This document shows, piece after piece, positions 52,775-61,846 of a stretch of DNA of 64,000 nucleotides. The notes beneath the pieces are model-generated. The model made no database searches. It saw only the letters and a program-made list of their open reading frames with translations, and was not told the origin of the DNA. Numbering within the stretch: the stretch's first letter is position 1; each line of letters begins with the position of its first letter. This DNA comes from an uncultured Muribaculaceae bacterium (GTDB lineage Bacteria > Bacteroidota > Bacteroidia > Bacteroidales > Muribaculaceae): assembly GCA_910586995.1 (NCBI GenBank), contig CAJUKZ010000001.1, forward strand, positions 461,968 through 525,967. The letters are read 5' to 3'. A program made the translations under genes and the position numbers.

Positions 52775-52806
52775 TTTGAAATCTAATTGATAAATGTATA
52801 TCTTTG
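52775..52806 (+). promoter_or_regulatory. First promoter of the glycan block leader
   Basis: TTTG (52775-52778), 20 bases, TATCTTTG (52799-52806). Confidence 0.8.
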
Positions 52807-52811
52807 CCAAC

Positions 52812-52917
52812 ATCATAGCTGACATATTAAGAAAGCAATCCGTTTTCAAGATATTTATGTTTTTATAGATTGTAGATTAGGGGAAGACCTCATCGCGAGA
52901 TGGAGTCTTCTTTTTTT
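52812..52917 (+). ncRNA. Candidate leader RNA ending in a terminator
   Basis: From the first promoter, a transcript of about 105 bases would end at the terminator 52883-52917. It is AT-rich and has no obvious peptide. It could be an attenuator in front of the glycan block or a free small RNA. Confidence 0.45.
52883..52917 (+). terminator. Terminator in the leader of the glycan block
   Basis: GAAGAC (52883-52888) and GTCTTC (52905-52910) plus CATC/GATG close to a GCGA loop of the GNRA type, with one mismatch and one G-U pair between; seven T follow. Confidence 0.75.
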
Positions 52918-52926
52918 GTGGATAGT

Positions 52927-52957
52927 TTGCTGTATTCGCCAATTTGGTGTAATTTTA
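52927..52957 (+). promoter_or_regulatory. Second promoter of the glycan block
   Basis: TTG (52927-52929), 20 bases, TAATTTTA (52950-52957; last position differs from the consensus G). Ten bases after the leader terminator, so it can feed the block independently. Confidence 0.6.
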
Positions 52958-52984
52958 CCTCATCTAAAAATCATACCTTATTTT

Positions 52985-53398
52985 GTGGATAGACTTATTG
53001 ATACACCACATATAGTGGAACTGCCCAAAATGCCTGATGCTCGTGGCAATCTGTCGTTCATCGAGCAGTGCCGGCATGTGCCGTTCCGGATTCAGCGCGT
53101 CTACTGGATATACGATGTCCCCGGAGGCGAAGGCCGCTGTGGACATGCCTACCGTACCGGTGAGGAATTTATCGTTGCTCTATCCGGGAGCTTCGATGTC
53201 AAGGTAGACGACGGTGTCGCGGAGACTGTCTTCACGCTCAACCGGTCGTATAGGGGGCTGTATGTCCCTGCGGGATATTGGCGGACTATAGACGATTTTT
53301 CCACTAATTCCGTAGCTATGGTGTTGAGTTCTACTGCTTATGATGAGGATGACTATATCCGTGATTACAATCAATACCTGAAGTTCCGAGATGAATGA
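52985..53398 (+). CDS. Sugar 3,4-ketoisomerase-like cupin (WxcM/FdtA), first copy
   Basis: A 137-residue WxcM-like cupin from a GTG at 52985; the earlier frame would begin upstream of the second promoter's start site. Family enzymes (FdtA, QdtA) convert dTDP-4-keto-6-deoxyglucose to a 3-keto isomer. Signs: RGNLSFIEQ, RVYWIYDVPGGEGR, VYDED-type AYDEDDYIRDYNQYLKF. The family's HAH pair reads HAY here (histidine 54, tyrosine 56), so the second histidine is lost, while the second copy keeps both. Overlaps the next gene by eight bases. Confidence 0.8.
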   Translation: MDRLIDTPHIVELPKMPDARGNLSFIEQCRHVPFRIQRVYWIYDVPGGEGRCGHAYRTGEEFIVALSGSFDVKVDDGVAETVFTLNRSYRGLYVPAGYWRTIDDFSTNSVAMVLSSTAYDEDDYIRDYNQYLKFRDE

Positions 53399-53837
53399 TT
53401 ATACTGTAGACAGTTGCCGGATAATACAATTGCCCAGGCATCACAGCACGGACCGGCGCGGCAATCTGTCGGTTGTGGAGGCATTCCGCACAGTGCCTTT
53501 CGATGTCCGGAGGGTCTACTACATATACGATGTCCCGGGTGGGGAGAGCCGCGGTGCGCACGCCCATCGTTCGTTGCATCAGTTGATAGTGGCGGTGAGC
53601 GGCAGTTTCACCGTCTCGGTTACAGATGGGGTGGAGACGCGTAGCTACAGGCTCGACAGACCGTATATGGGACTATACCTTGTCCCGGGAATGTGGCGCA
53701 CGCTCGACGATTTTTCATCCGGAGCAGTTTGTCTTGTACTCGCTTCGGAGGCATACGATGAGGATGACTATATACGCGACTATGCCGGATTCCTGGATTT
53801 CAGACAAATACCCGATAAAAAAGCTCTCAGCCGATGA
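53391..53837 (+). CDS. Sugar 3,4-ketoisomerase cupin (WxcM/FdtA), second copy
   Basis: A 148-residue WxcM-like cupin, paralogue of the previous gene (shared RGNLS, YDVPGGE, FSGSF/LSGSF-type strand, AYDEDDYIRDY ending). The HAHR motif is intact, histidines 57 and 59, matching FdtA-type enzymes that make a 3-keto sugar for amination. Overlaps its neighbours by eight and four bases. The aminotransferase next to it is the usual partner. Confidence 0.85.
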   Translation: MNDYTVDSCRIIQLPRHHSTDRRGNLSVVEAFRTVPFDVRRVYYIYDVPGGESRGAHAHRSLHQLIVAVSGSFTVSVTDGVETRSYRLDRPYMGLYLVPGMWRTLDDFSSGAVCLVLASEAYDEDDYIRDYAGFLDFRQIPDKKALSR

Positions 53838-54931
53838 TACCATTTCTTGACTTGCGAAAAATTACAGCGAGCTTCGACGGTGAGATCGAGCGTGCTGTCT
53901 CCGGGGTGGTTGCTTCGGGGCGCTATCTGTTCGGCCGGTGCACTGAAGACTTTGAACGTGCATATGCAGCCTACATCGGCACGCGCCACTGCGTAGGATG
54001 CAGCAACGGCCTTGATGCTCTGTCTCTCATTCTGCAGGCCGCAATAGAGCTTGGCCGTCTCAATCTTGGCGATGAGGTGATAGTGCCGGCAAATACATAC
54101 ATAGCAACCATACTGGCAGTCACAGGTTGTGGGCTCACTCCGGTGTTTGTAGATCCGGATCCGCTCACGTGCCAGATCACTGCGGATGGCATATCCCGTG
54201 CCGTCACAATGCGCACGCGCGCTGTGATGATTGTTCATCTATATGGCATGTGTGCCTACTCGGATGAGATAGGCAGGCTGTGCCGGGCCCGTGGTCTGAT
54301 GCTTATCGAGGACAATGCACAGGCTCACGGTTGCCGTTTCGGTAGCCGGCGCACAGGAAGCCTGGGTCATGCAGCCGGCCACAGTTTCTATCCGGGCAAG
54401 AACCTCGGGGCGCTTGGCGATGCAGGAGCTGTAACCACTGACGACGACGAACTTGCACGCATGGTGCGCAAGATCGGAAACTACGGTTCGGAGCGTAAAT
54501 ATATCTTCGACAATGAAGGACGCAACAGCCGCATCGACGAAATACAGGCAGCCGTGCTTGGAGTGAAATTGCCGAGGCTCGACGCCGACAACAGCAGGCG
54601 TATAGACATAGCCGGGCGTTATGCCGCCGGAATTTCCGGAGTAGGTATGCTTCCGCAGGTTATGCGGGGTATGAATGTGTTTCATATCTTTCCGGTATTC
54701 ACAGACCATCGCGACGAGCTTCAGGAATATCTTTCCATCCACGGAGTAGAGACACTGATACATTATCCGGTGGCTCCGCATCGTCAGCAATGCTACAGCC
54801 GCTACTCTCATCTGTCGCTACCTGTCACGGAGTCCATTCACCGCCGTGAACTGTCGCTGCCAATCTCGCCGGTGATGACCGATAGCGAAGTCGACAGGGT
54901 GATAAGTCTCGTAAACTCATGGACCGACTGA
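53834..54931 (+). CDS. DegT/DnrJ/EryC1 family sugar aminotransferase (FdtB-like)
   Basis: A 365-residue PLP enzyme that transaminates a keto-sugar nucleotide. The PLP lysine is K189 in GHSFYPGKNLGALGDAG; aspartate 160 in LIEDNAQAHG binds the cofactor ring nitrogen. Also VIVPANTYIATILAVTGCGLTPVFVDPD and SRIDEIQAAVLGVKL. With the ketoisomerase it would give a 3-amino-3,6-dideoxyhexose such as Fuc3N or Qui3N. No acyltransferase or RmlA/RmlB gene is in the window, so the sugar nucleotide comes from elsewhere. Overlaps the cupin by four bases. Confidence 0.92.
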   Translation: MIPFLDLRKITASFDGEIERAVSGVVASGRYLFGRCTEDFERAYAAYIGTRHCVGCSNGLDALSLILQAAIELGRLNLGDEVIVPANTYIATILAVTGCGLTPVFVDPDPLTCQITADGISRAVTMRTRAVMIVHLYGMCAYSDEIGRLCRARGLMLIEDNAQAHGCRFGSRRTGSLGHAAGHSFYPGKNLGALGDAGAVTTDDDELARMVRKIGNYGSERKYIFDNEGRNSRIDEIQAAVLGVKLPRLDADNSRRIDIAGRYAAGISGVGMLPQVMRGMNVFHIFPVFTDHRDELQEYLSIHGVETLIHYPVAPHRQQCYSRYSHLSLPVTESIHRRELSLPISPVMTDSEVDRVISLVNSWTD

Positions 54932-54935
54932 CCTC

Positions 54936-56264
54936 ATGAACCGGCTGATAGGATATTTTGCCGGAATATGCCGCAAGGCATGCGGCGCTACGGTTGTGAA
55001 AGTGTTGTCGCTCACTTCCGTTGCCACGCTTGTGCGGGTATGCACAGGCTTGGTGAGTGTGAAGGTCGTGGCCGCCGTAGTCGGTCCGGCCGGAGTGGCC
55101 ATGCTCGGTCAGCTTGGCAATTTCACAAACATAGCGCAGACTCTTGCCGGTGGCGGTATATGTAATGGAATTACGAAATATGTCTCCGAACACAAGGACA
55201 ATGCATCGCTCACGTCGCAATATCTTTCTGCGGCTTTGAAGATAACGCTTGTCTGCTCGGTTGTGTGCGGCCTGCTGATGATCTGCCTTTCGGGTTGGCT
55301 GAGCAGGCTTGTGATGTTTTCGTCCGACTATGCCTATGTCTTTACCGTTTTTGGTGTCACCATAGCCCTTTATGCGCTCAATGCAGCTTTGCTCGCAGCG
55401 GTCAATGGCTTCAAATTGTTCCGCAAATATGTTGTGGTCAGTATCGCCAACAGTATAGCCGGAGCGGCGTTCACTGTAGCTCTCGCATTGCTCTGTGGAC
55501 TTGGTGGAGCACTTGTGGCCGCGGTCACTTACCAGAGCGTAGTGTTTGTGGTGACGCTGTGGCTGCTCAGGCGGCAGTTATGGTTGAGGCTGTGCAGTCT
55601 CCGGGGGCGTATTCCGGCGGCTGTGCGCAAGGGGTTCGGCGGCTTCGCTGTCATGTCGTTGGTGACAGCTATTGTTGTGCCGTTGGTACAGATGTTGCTG
55701 CGAGGCCATATCATGACCGATATTTCGGCCTCCGAAGCCGGAGTGTGGGAAGGCATGCAGAAAATATCATCGGTATATATGATGGTTGTCACCACATCTC
55801 TGTCGGTATACTACCTTCCTCGGCTTAGCGAATTGCATTCTCCTGCGCTTCTGCGCAGGGAGATATTGCGAGCCTATGCTCTGATCGTACCTTTGCTCGC
55901 AGGTGGTTTCGTCCTGATATATTTTATGAGGTTTCTGATCATACGTCTGCTGTTCACCCCCGAGTTCGCCTCCATGCAGGCCTTGTTTGCTTGGCAGATG
56001 GCGGGCGACCTGTTGCGCGTTGTGTCGTGGTTGCTGGCTTTCATGATGGTTGCCAAGGCCATGACGGTGCATTACGTGGTCACGGAGATAGCATCATCGC
56101 TCATCTACCTGTTGCTTGGTTACGCGCTTGTCTGTGTCAATGGTGTAGTGGGACTTGTGCAGGCTAATCTTATAAATTATGCCATATATTTTGCGGTCAT
56201 GCTGTTTATATTCCGCAAGATTCTGTTCACTAAGCAAATAAAAAGATCCAATGATACAGAATAA
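54936..56264 (+). CDS. Wzx-type lipid-linked oligosaccharide flippase
   Basis: A 442-residue polysaccharide-transport (MOP superfamily) protein with about twelve helices. [67 protein letters not shown] closely resembles the start of enterobacterial WzxE, the flippase for the common antigen lipid-linked trisaccharide. It would move an undecaprenyl-linked glycan to the periplasm. Starts 4 bases after the aminotransferase; overlaps the glycosyltransferase gene by 14 bases. The flippase type suits a short repeat unit with an aminodeoxysugar. Confidence 0.9.
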   Translation: MNRLIGYFAGICRKACGATVVKVLSLTSVATLVRVCTGLVSVKVVAAVVGPAGVAMLGQLGNFTNIAQTLAGGGICNGITKYVSEHKDNASLTSQYLSAALKITLVCSVVCGLLMICLSGWLSRLVMFSSDYAYVFTVFGVTIALYALNAALLAAVNGFKLFRKYVVVSIANSIAGAAFTVALALLCGLGGALVAAVTYQSVVFVVTLWLLRRQLWLRLCSLRGRIPAAVRKGFGGFAVMSLVTAIVVPLVQMLLRGHIMTDISASEAGVWEGMQKISSVYMMVVTTSLSVYYLPRLSELHSPALLRREILRAYALIVPLLAGGFVLIYFMRFLIIRLLFTPEFASMQALFAWQMAGDLLRVVSWLLAFMMVAKAMTVHYVVTEIASSLIYLLLGYALVCVNGVVGLVQANLINYAIYFAVMLFIFRKILFTKQIKRSNDTE

Positions 56265-57696
56265 AGACATAGACTGTTTTGTGGCCTGCGACGCCGATGC
56301 GCTCAGGTTGCCGGATTTCTGTCGGATAGTGCGTGTATGTCCTGCCGGAGCGGGCATTGCCGGAGAGGTGCTTCATGCAGCTTCTTTCGACTCCTCGGAG
56401 TGCTTCAGGGCTATTGCGGCCTCGTCGCGTACTCCTTTCACACTGTTATACCGTAGCGACAGGCCGTTTGATCCGGGTTATCGCGCCCTTGAACGTATGA
56501 TGGCTGTTGCCCGTCAGAACGGAGCGGCACTTGTGTATGCCGACCGCAGGAGTCGCGGTGAAGACGGAAAGGCCGTACAGATTCCGGCTATAGACTGGCA
56601 AGATGGCTCGCTGCGCGACGATTTCGACTTCGGACCGCTCGTGCTTGTCGACACTTCGATGTTTCGCCGGGCGGTTGCCTCAATGACCGGATACTACCGT
56701 TTTGCCGGATGGTACGACCTTTGGTTGAGGCTTTCGCGTATGGGAAGCTTTGTGCATATCAACGAGTTTCTATACACTGACGTTATCACGGATAGCCGCA
56801 CGAGCGGAAGCAAGCTTTTCGACTATGTCGATCCTGCCAACCGCGATAGGCAGATAGAGATGGAGCGAGCCTGCACCGATCATCTGAAAGCCGTGGGAGC
56901 GTATCTTGCTCCCGGTAAATACGATCCACTTGAGATATGCGCCGGAGAATTTCCGGTAGAGGCATCCGTGATAATTCCTGTGCGCGACCGGGCACGCACG
57001 ATTGCCGACGCGATCGGAAGCGTGCTTGTGCAGAAAACCGATTTTCCTTTCAATGTACTTGTGGTGGACAACCATTCCACCGACGGCACAACGGAGATTG
57101 TCGCAGACTTCGCTGCGTCTGATCCGCGGGTCGTGCATATCATCCCGGACCGCAGCGATCTCGGTATCGGAGGCTGCTGGAACCTGGCGGCCGCTGACCC
57201 CCGCTGCGGCAGGTTCGCGCTTCAACTCGACAGCGACGACCTATATTCAGCCGAAGATGTCATCCAACGCATAGTCGACACATTCCGCTCCAGCCGGTGC
57301 GCCATGCTTATAGGATCGTATATGCTCACCGACTTCGAGGGCAATCCTCTGCCTCCGGGCATAATAGATCATGCCGAGTGGACCGATAGCAACGGGCGCA
57401 ACAACGCTCTGCGTATCAATGGACTTGGTGCGCCACGCTGCTTTTTCACACCGGTGCTGAGAAAGATCGGTCTTCCCAACACGAGCTACGGTGAGGATTA
57501 TGCCGTGGCTCTTGCCGTGAGCCGCACTTATCCGATCGCACGCATATTCGACGTGCTGTATCTGTGCCGCCGTTGGGAAGGAAATTCGGATGCGGCTCTC
57601 AGTGTCGAAGCTGTGAACCGCAATAATACATATAAAGACCGTATCCGCACATGGGAACTCATGGCGCGGATAGCTTTGAACAGATCGGAAGCATGA
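56251..57696 (+). CDS. Family 2 glycosyltransferase with extra N-terminal domain
   Basis: A 481-residue protein. Residues about 235-440 are a GT2 (GT-A) domain: [61 protein letters not shown] with the DxD-like motif at 327-330. The first 220 residues resemble a second, degenerate GT2-like fold ([37 protein letters not shown]) lacking a DxD of its own. Overlaps the flippase by 14 bases and the DUF4922 gene by 4. It probably adds one sugar of the lipid-linked unit. Confidence 0.85.
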   Translation: MIQNKDIDCFVACDADALRLPDFCRIVRVCPAGAGIAGEVLHAASFDSSECFRAIAASSRTPFTLLYRSDRPFDPGYRALERMMAVARQNGAALVYADRRSRGEDGKAVQIPAIDWQDGSLRDDFDFGPLVLVDTSMFRRAVASMTGYYRFAGWYDLWLRLSRMGSFVHINEFLYTDVITDSRTSGSKLFDYVDPANRDRQIEMERACTDHLKAVGAYLAPGKYDPLEICAGEFPVEASVIIPVRDRARTIADAIGSVLVQKTDFPFNVLVVDNHSTDGTTEIVADFAASDPRVVHIIPDRSDLGIGGCWNLAAADPRCGRFALQLDSDDLYSAEDVIQRIVDTFRSSRCAMLIGSYMLTDFEGNPLPPGIIDHAEWTDSNGRNNALRINGLGAPRCFFTPVLRKIGLPNTSYGEDYAVALAVSRTYPIARIFDVLYLCRRWEGNSDAALSVEAVNRNNTYKDRIRTWELMARIALNRSEA

Positions 57697-58601
57697 TCAG
57701 GAACGTATCCGGTATAGAAGATTTCTTCAGTTCCCAGCTTGAGGAATGGAGTGAGGCCGCTGCCAGATATGATGCTCTCGGAGGTGTCGAGGTCAAGGAC
57801 ATTGCTGTGGGAGACCGTATTTTCCGCGCCCAATATAATCCGGCCAGGATATTGTCCACATCGGCCAAGGTCGATGCCGCTTCGCTGTCTGTGCGCCCGT
57901 GTTTCCTTTGTGCCGAAAACAGGCCTGCGTGTCAGCGTGGTATGGATCTGGGCAATTATGAATTGCTTGTAAATCCATTTCCGATATTTCCTCGCCACTT
58001 CACCATACCCGCCAAGCGCCACATAGCCCAGAGCATAGTCGGACGGATGGCCGATATGGCTGCACTTGCCGGGATGATGCCGGGATACACGGTGTTCTAC
58101 AATGGCCCGCGGTGCGGTGCATCTGCTCCAGACCATATGCATTTTCAGGCCGGAAACACCGATTTCCTGAGTATGCCTGTTCCCGGGCATGCCTTGTCTG
58201 TAGCTACAGGATCGGGGTGGGGGATCTATGCGTATCCCTATGATGCAGTACCGTTTATACGCATAAAGGCAGCTACCCCGCAGTCTGCCGCCGAAGCGTT
58301 CGATAGACTTTACCGTGCTGCGGATATAGGTACAGGCGAGCCGATGATGAATATCCTGTGCACCGCAGTGCCTGACTCCGGTGTTGAGATAGATGTGATA
58401 CCGCGCAAGGCTCATCGCCCCGATTTCTACGGTGATGCTTCCGGCCGTATTCTTGTCTCGCCGGCCTCGGTCGATTTGGCCGGGGTGTTCATTTTTCCGC
58501 GTAAGCAGGACTTCGACTGCGCCGATGACACAATGATTCTTCGCACGCTTCAGCAGGTATGTCTGTCGTCGGCAGATCTCAAAAATTGGTTAAAAATATG
58601 A
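57693..58601 (+). CDS. DUF4922 protein (GalT/HIT-like phosphorylase fold)
   Basis: A 302-residue protein from ATG 57693 (ATGA overlap with the glycosyltransferase). Motif HMHFQ at 148-152 is the histidine triad-like active site of GalT and GDP-L-galactose phosphorylase (HxHxQ), preceded by a PCFLC pair (cysteines 70, 73) that may bind zinc. N-terminal [27 protein letters not shown]. The fold predicts phosphorolysis or nucleotidyl transfer on a sugar nucleotide; the substrate is unknown. Neighbours suggest cell-wall or surface glycan metabolism. Confidence 0.8.
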   Translation: MIRNVSGIEDFFSSQLEEWSEAAARYDALGGVEVKDIAVGDRIFRAQYNPARILSTSAKVDAASLSVRPCFLCAENRPACQRGMDLGNYELLVNPFPIFPRHFTIPAKRHIAQSIVGRMADMAALAGMMPGYTVFYNGPRCGASAPDHMHFQAGNTDFLSMPVPGHALSVATGSGWGIYAYPYDAVPFIRIKAATPQSAAEAFDRLYRAADIGTGEPMMNILCTAVPDSGVEIDVIPRKAHRPDFYGDASGRILVSPASVDLAGVFIFPRKQDFDCADDTMILRTLQQVCLSSADLKNWLKI

Positions 58602-59878
58602 ATTCTCCAAGTATACGTGTCGGCATAATGTCGGCTGAATCCATTACCATAGTCTTTCATGGCCACTATTCTGTGGATGGGGTCTCGGTTCCATCCGGTG
58701 TGCCGCAGGTTTTCGATTTATCGTCCGGAATAGGGAAGATATATATACCGGACGATCCTCAGGAATGCTTCTTCGAGGTGCATGGTGTGACTATCGGCGT
58801 GGGCTTCCACTGGGAAAGGCGCGAGGATCAGAAATTCCGCGGATCTGTGTCATTCATCCGTGAGGGTGATCAGATAACGCTGGTCAATATCGTGGATGCA
58901 GAGGAATATCTTCTCAGCGTCATTTCTTCGGAGATGAATGCCAATGCGCCGGAGGAATTCCTGAAAGCGCATGCCGTCATATCGCGCAGTTGGTTATTGG
59001 CGCAGACACGAGCCCGCGCAACGGCGGCGCATGACACCTGCTTAAGGACTGAAGACACGCTCATACGGTGGTACGATCATTCTGATCATGAACATTTTGA
59101 TGTATGTGCCGACGACCATTGCCAGCGCTATCAGGGTATTAGTCGGCAGACTAATCCTACGGTGCGCCGCGCTGTGGAGTCTACCGCAGGGATGGTGCTT
59201 ATGAGCGGCAGTGAATTGGTCGACGCTCGGTTTTCTAAGTGCTGCGGCGGTGTGTTCGAGGAGTTTGAAAACTGTTGGGAGCCTGTGCATCATCCCTACC
59301 TTGTGGCCCGTCGGGATTCTGAATCTCCACATGATTTCCCGGATCTGAGTCTTGATGCCGAGGCCGCTGCATGGATCACATCAAGGCCCGATGCCTTCTG
59401 CGCCTCCCCGTCAGCCGAGGTGCTGTCACAGGTGCTTAACGGCTACGATCGCGAAACCGATGGCTTCTACCGTTGGACTGTGGAGTATTCCCGCAGCGAG
59501 CTGGCCGAGATCGTGCGTACGCGCACAGGTATTGATTTCGGTGATATCGTGGATCTTATTCCCATAGAACGTGGTACATCCGGCCGTATCGTACGCCTCA
59601 AAGTTGTAGGTACTCTGCGGACCATGACCATAGGCAAGGAACTTGAGATCAGGCGTACTCTCTCCCGAAGCCATCTTTATAGCTCGGCATTCATCGTCGA
59701 TCGTCACGACATAGGCCCTGACGGCATTCCCGGCAGGTTCGTGCTGCACGGGGCAGGGTGGGGACATGGCGTGGGCTTGTGCCAGATAGGCGCTGCCGTA
59801 ATGGGAAGCCGAGGATATAGCTACAGTGAAATACTCTCGCATTATTTCCCCGGCGCTGAAATCAAGAAGATATATTGA
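58598..59878 (+). CDS. SpoIID/LytB-domain protein without signal peptide
   Basis: A 426-residue protein. SpoIID signs: VDAEEYLLSVISSEMNANAPEEFLKAHAVISRSWLLAQ, with the catalytic glutamate at 112, FSKCCGGVFEEFENCW and the C-terminal HGAGWGHGVGLCQIGAAVMGSRGYSYSEILSHYFPG. SpoIID is a lytic transglycosylase on denuded glycan strands. Here the N-terminus ([20 protein letters not shown]) is not a signal peptide, unlike the usual secreted form. Four-base overlap with DUF4922; 21 bases before the AmpG-like gene. Confidence 0.88.
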   Translation: MNSPSIRVGIMSAESITIVFHGHYSVDGVSVPSGVPQVFDLSSGIGKIYIPDDPQECFFEVHGVTIGVGFHWERREDQKFRGSVSFIREGDQITLVNIVDAEEYLLSVISSEMNANAPEEFLKAHAVISRSWLLAQTRARATAAHDTCLRTEDTLIRWYDHSDHEHFDVCADDHCQRYQGISRQTNPTVRRAVESTAGMVLMSGSELVDARFSKCCGGVFEEFENCWEPVHHPYLVARRDSESPHDFPDLSLDAEAAAWITSRPDAFCASPSAEVLSQVLNGYDRETDGFYRWTVEYSRSELAEIVRTRTGIDFGDIVDLIPIERGTSGRIVRLKVVGTLRTMTIGKELEIRRTLSRSHLYSSAFIVDRHDIGPDGIPGRFVLHGAGWGHGVGLCQIGAAVMGSRGYSYSEILSHYFPGAEIKKIY

Positions 59879-59899
59879 TAAAAAACACACACCTGCGAA

Positions 59900-61801
59900 A
59901 TGGCGACAGATAATACAAGACATAAATCCGGAACCCGGAGTCCGTGGGCCTGGATACCGACACTATATTTTGCACAAGGCTTACCATATGTGGCCGTAAT
60001 GACCCTGTCGGTCATCATGTACAAGCGCCTCGGCATCTCCAACACGGATATTGCCCTATATACCGGCTGGCTCAACCTTCCGTGGGTGATAAAGCCTTTC
60101 TGGAGTCCGTTTGTCGACATTATATCCACCAAGCGCCGGTGGACATTAGCCATGCAGTGGGTCATCGCTGCTGCAATGGCTGCTGTTGCGTTCACCATAC
60201 CTGCGCCGTTTTTTTTCACGGCTTCGCTTGCCGTGTTCTGGATCATAGGTTTCACTTCGGCCACACACGACATCGCGGCCGACGGCTTCTACATGCTCGC
60301 GCTCGACAGTCACCGGCAATCGCTTTACGTAGGCATACGCTCCACATTCTACCGTATCGCCACTGTCGCCGGACAGGGTTTGCTTGTCATCATAGCCGGA
60401 CTGATCGAGACATCTTCAGGTGCTGAGCCCTTGCAACTCAACCTGCAAGTCTCGCCCGATGCGGAATGGAGTCCGGTGGATCTTACTGCCAATTTTCCCA
60501 CAGGTGAGAATCCCGGTGCGGATCTATGCTTTATGTCTACAGTCCGGCCGGGTAGCGTTGCTGTGACTGCCCCGCGTATGGTTGGCGATATACCGTTTGC
60601 CCTATATAAGACTTCGATGCTCGACTCCCTGCGCACTCTTAATCATCTTAATGGCTTTGTTTCTGATGTCAGCGCAGGCAGTAGGACGCAGTCGGCAGGC
60701 AAGCCGTCAGGCCCGGGTGCATTCACCCGTTGGGTGCGCGATGTGTTTGGTGAGAAAAGGGAATCTTCTGATCCGGTCTCCGACAATTTCGTCGTGGTCG
60801 GTTTGCGGCTCAACCGCGCTCCGGAACCGGGGCGCGAGGTCGTGCTTAACATGAATTTCCGTTCAGGAGACCCGGGCATACGCTCCGAGCAGAATCTTCT
60901 CTCACCGAGACTTACGTTTACCTCCGTCAATTGGGATCGCACAGCATGGATAGCATTCGAGATCGACCATCGCATCGACGCCCCCGCAACCGCTCGATTC
61001 AATGGATCTTCCGGCAATATACCCTTCGCGTGGAGTGTCGTATTCGGAGTGTTGTCTGCCTTTTTCCTCTGTGTGTCGCTCTATCACGGGCGTATGCTTC
61101 CCCGTCCTGAGACTGAAGCCCGCCGTACGGAGGAAAATCGTGGCGCACGTGTCATCCTAAGTGAGTTTGCCGGCACTTTCCGCAGTTTCTTCCGCAAGGA
61201 CGGTGTCGTCGCTGCCATCTTGTTCATGCTCCTCTACCGTCTGCCAGAGGCACAGCTTGTAAAACTTATCAATCCCTTCCTGCTCGACCCCATCGACCGT
61301 GGCGGACTCGGATTGTCTACCGGTGAGGTCGGGTTGGTTTATGGCACAATAGGTATAATAGGCCTCACACTCGGAGGTATAATTGGAGGTATAGCTGCTG
61401 CCCGCGGCGGACTCAGGCGATGGTTGCATCCAATGGCGTGGAGCATGTCGCTGACGTGTCTTACTTTCGTGTGGCTGAGCTATAATCAGACGGCCTCGCT
61501 GCTGACGGTCAATATATGCGTCTTCGTCGAGCAGTTCGGTTATGGATTCGGATTCACAGCCTTCATGCTCTATATGATATACTTCTCCCGCGGCGAACAT
61601 AAGACTTCGCACTATGCCATCTGCACCGGATTCATGGCCTTGGGAATGATGCTTCCGGGAATGGCCGCCGGATGGTTGCAGGAGACGATCGGCTACCGTC
61701 ATTTCTTCATCTGGACAATCATATGCTGCGTCGCTACAGTAGCCATATGCCATTTCATCAAAATCGATCCTAAATTTGGACTTAAAGGCAATAAGGACTA
61801 A
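59900..61801 (+). CDS. AmpG-like muropeptide permease with large periplasmic insertion
   Basis: A 633-residue major facilitator. The N-half matches AmpG (WIPTLYFAQGLPYVAVMTLSVIMYKRLG, LPWVIKPFWSPFVD, HDIAADGFYMLALD), as does the C-half (LPEAQLVKLINPFLLD, GLVYGTIGIIGLTLGGIIGG). Normal AmpG proteins have about 450-500 residues. Five helices precede residue 170; then about 205 residues (171-375) form a soluble, beta-rich insertion before the sixth helix, on the periplasmic side by the odd-helix count. Upstream of a kinase and MurQ, so it likely imports MurNAc or muropeptides. Confidence 0.85.
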   Translation: MATDNTRHKSGTRSPWAWIPTLYFAQGLPYVAVMTLSVIMYKRLGISNTDIALYTGWLNLPWVIKPFWSPFVDIISTKRRWTLAMQWVIAAAMAAVAFTIPAPFFFTASLAVFWIIGFTSATHDIAADGFYMLALDSHRQSLYVGIRSTFYRIATVAGQGLLVIIAGLIETSSGAEPLQLNLQVSPDAEWSPVDLTANFPTGENPGADLCFMSTVRPGSVAVTAPRMVGDIPFALYKTSMLDSLRTLNHLNGFVSDVSAGSRTQSAGKPSGPGAFTRWVRDVFGEKRESSDPVSDNFVVVGLRLNRAPEPGREVVLNMNFRSGDPGIRSEQNLLSPRLTFTSVNWDRTAWIAFEIDHRIDAPATARFNGSSGNIPFAWSVVFGVLSAFFLCVSLYHGRMLPRPETEARRTEENRGARVILSEFAGTFRSFFRKDGVVAAILFMLLYRLPEAQLVKLINPFLLDPIDRGGLGLSTGEVGLVYGTIGIIGLTLGGIIGGIAAARGGLRRWLHPMAWSMSLTCLTFVWLSYNQTASLLTVNICVFVEQFGYGFGFTAFMLYMIYFSRGEHKTSHYAICTGFMALGMMLPGMAAGWLQETIGYRHFFIWTIICCVATVAICHFIKIDPKFGLKGNKD

Positions 61802-61846
61802 CTTTGCCGCATCCAATCATTGAATTAAAATCAAAATAACTCCACC

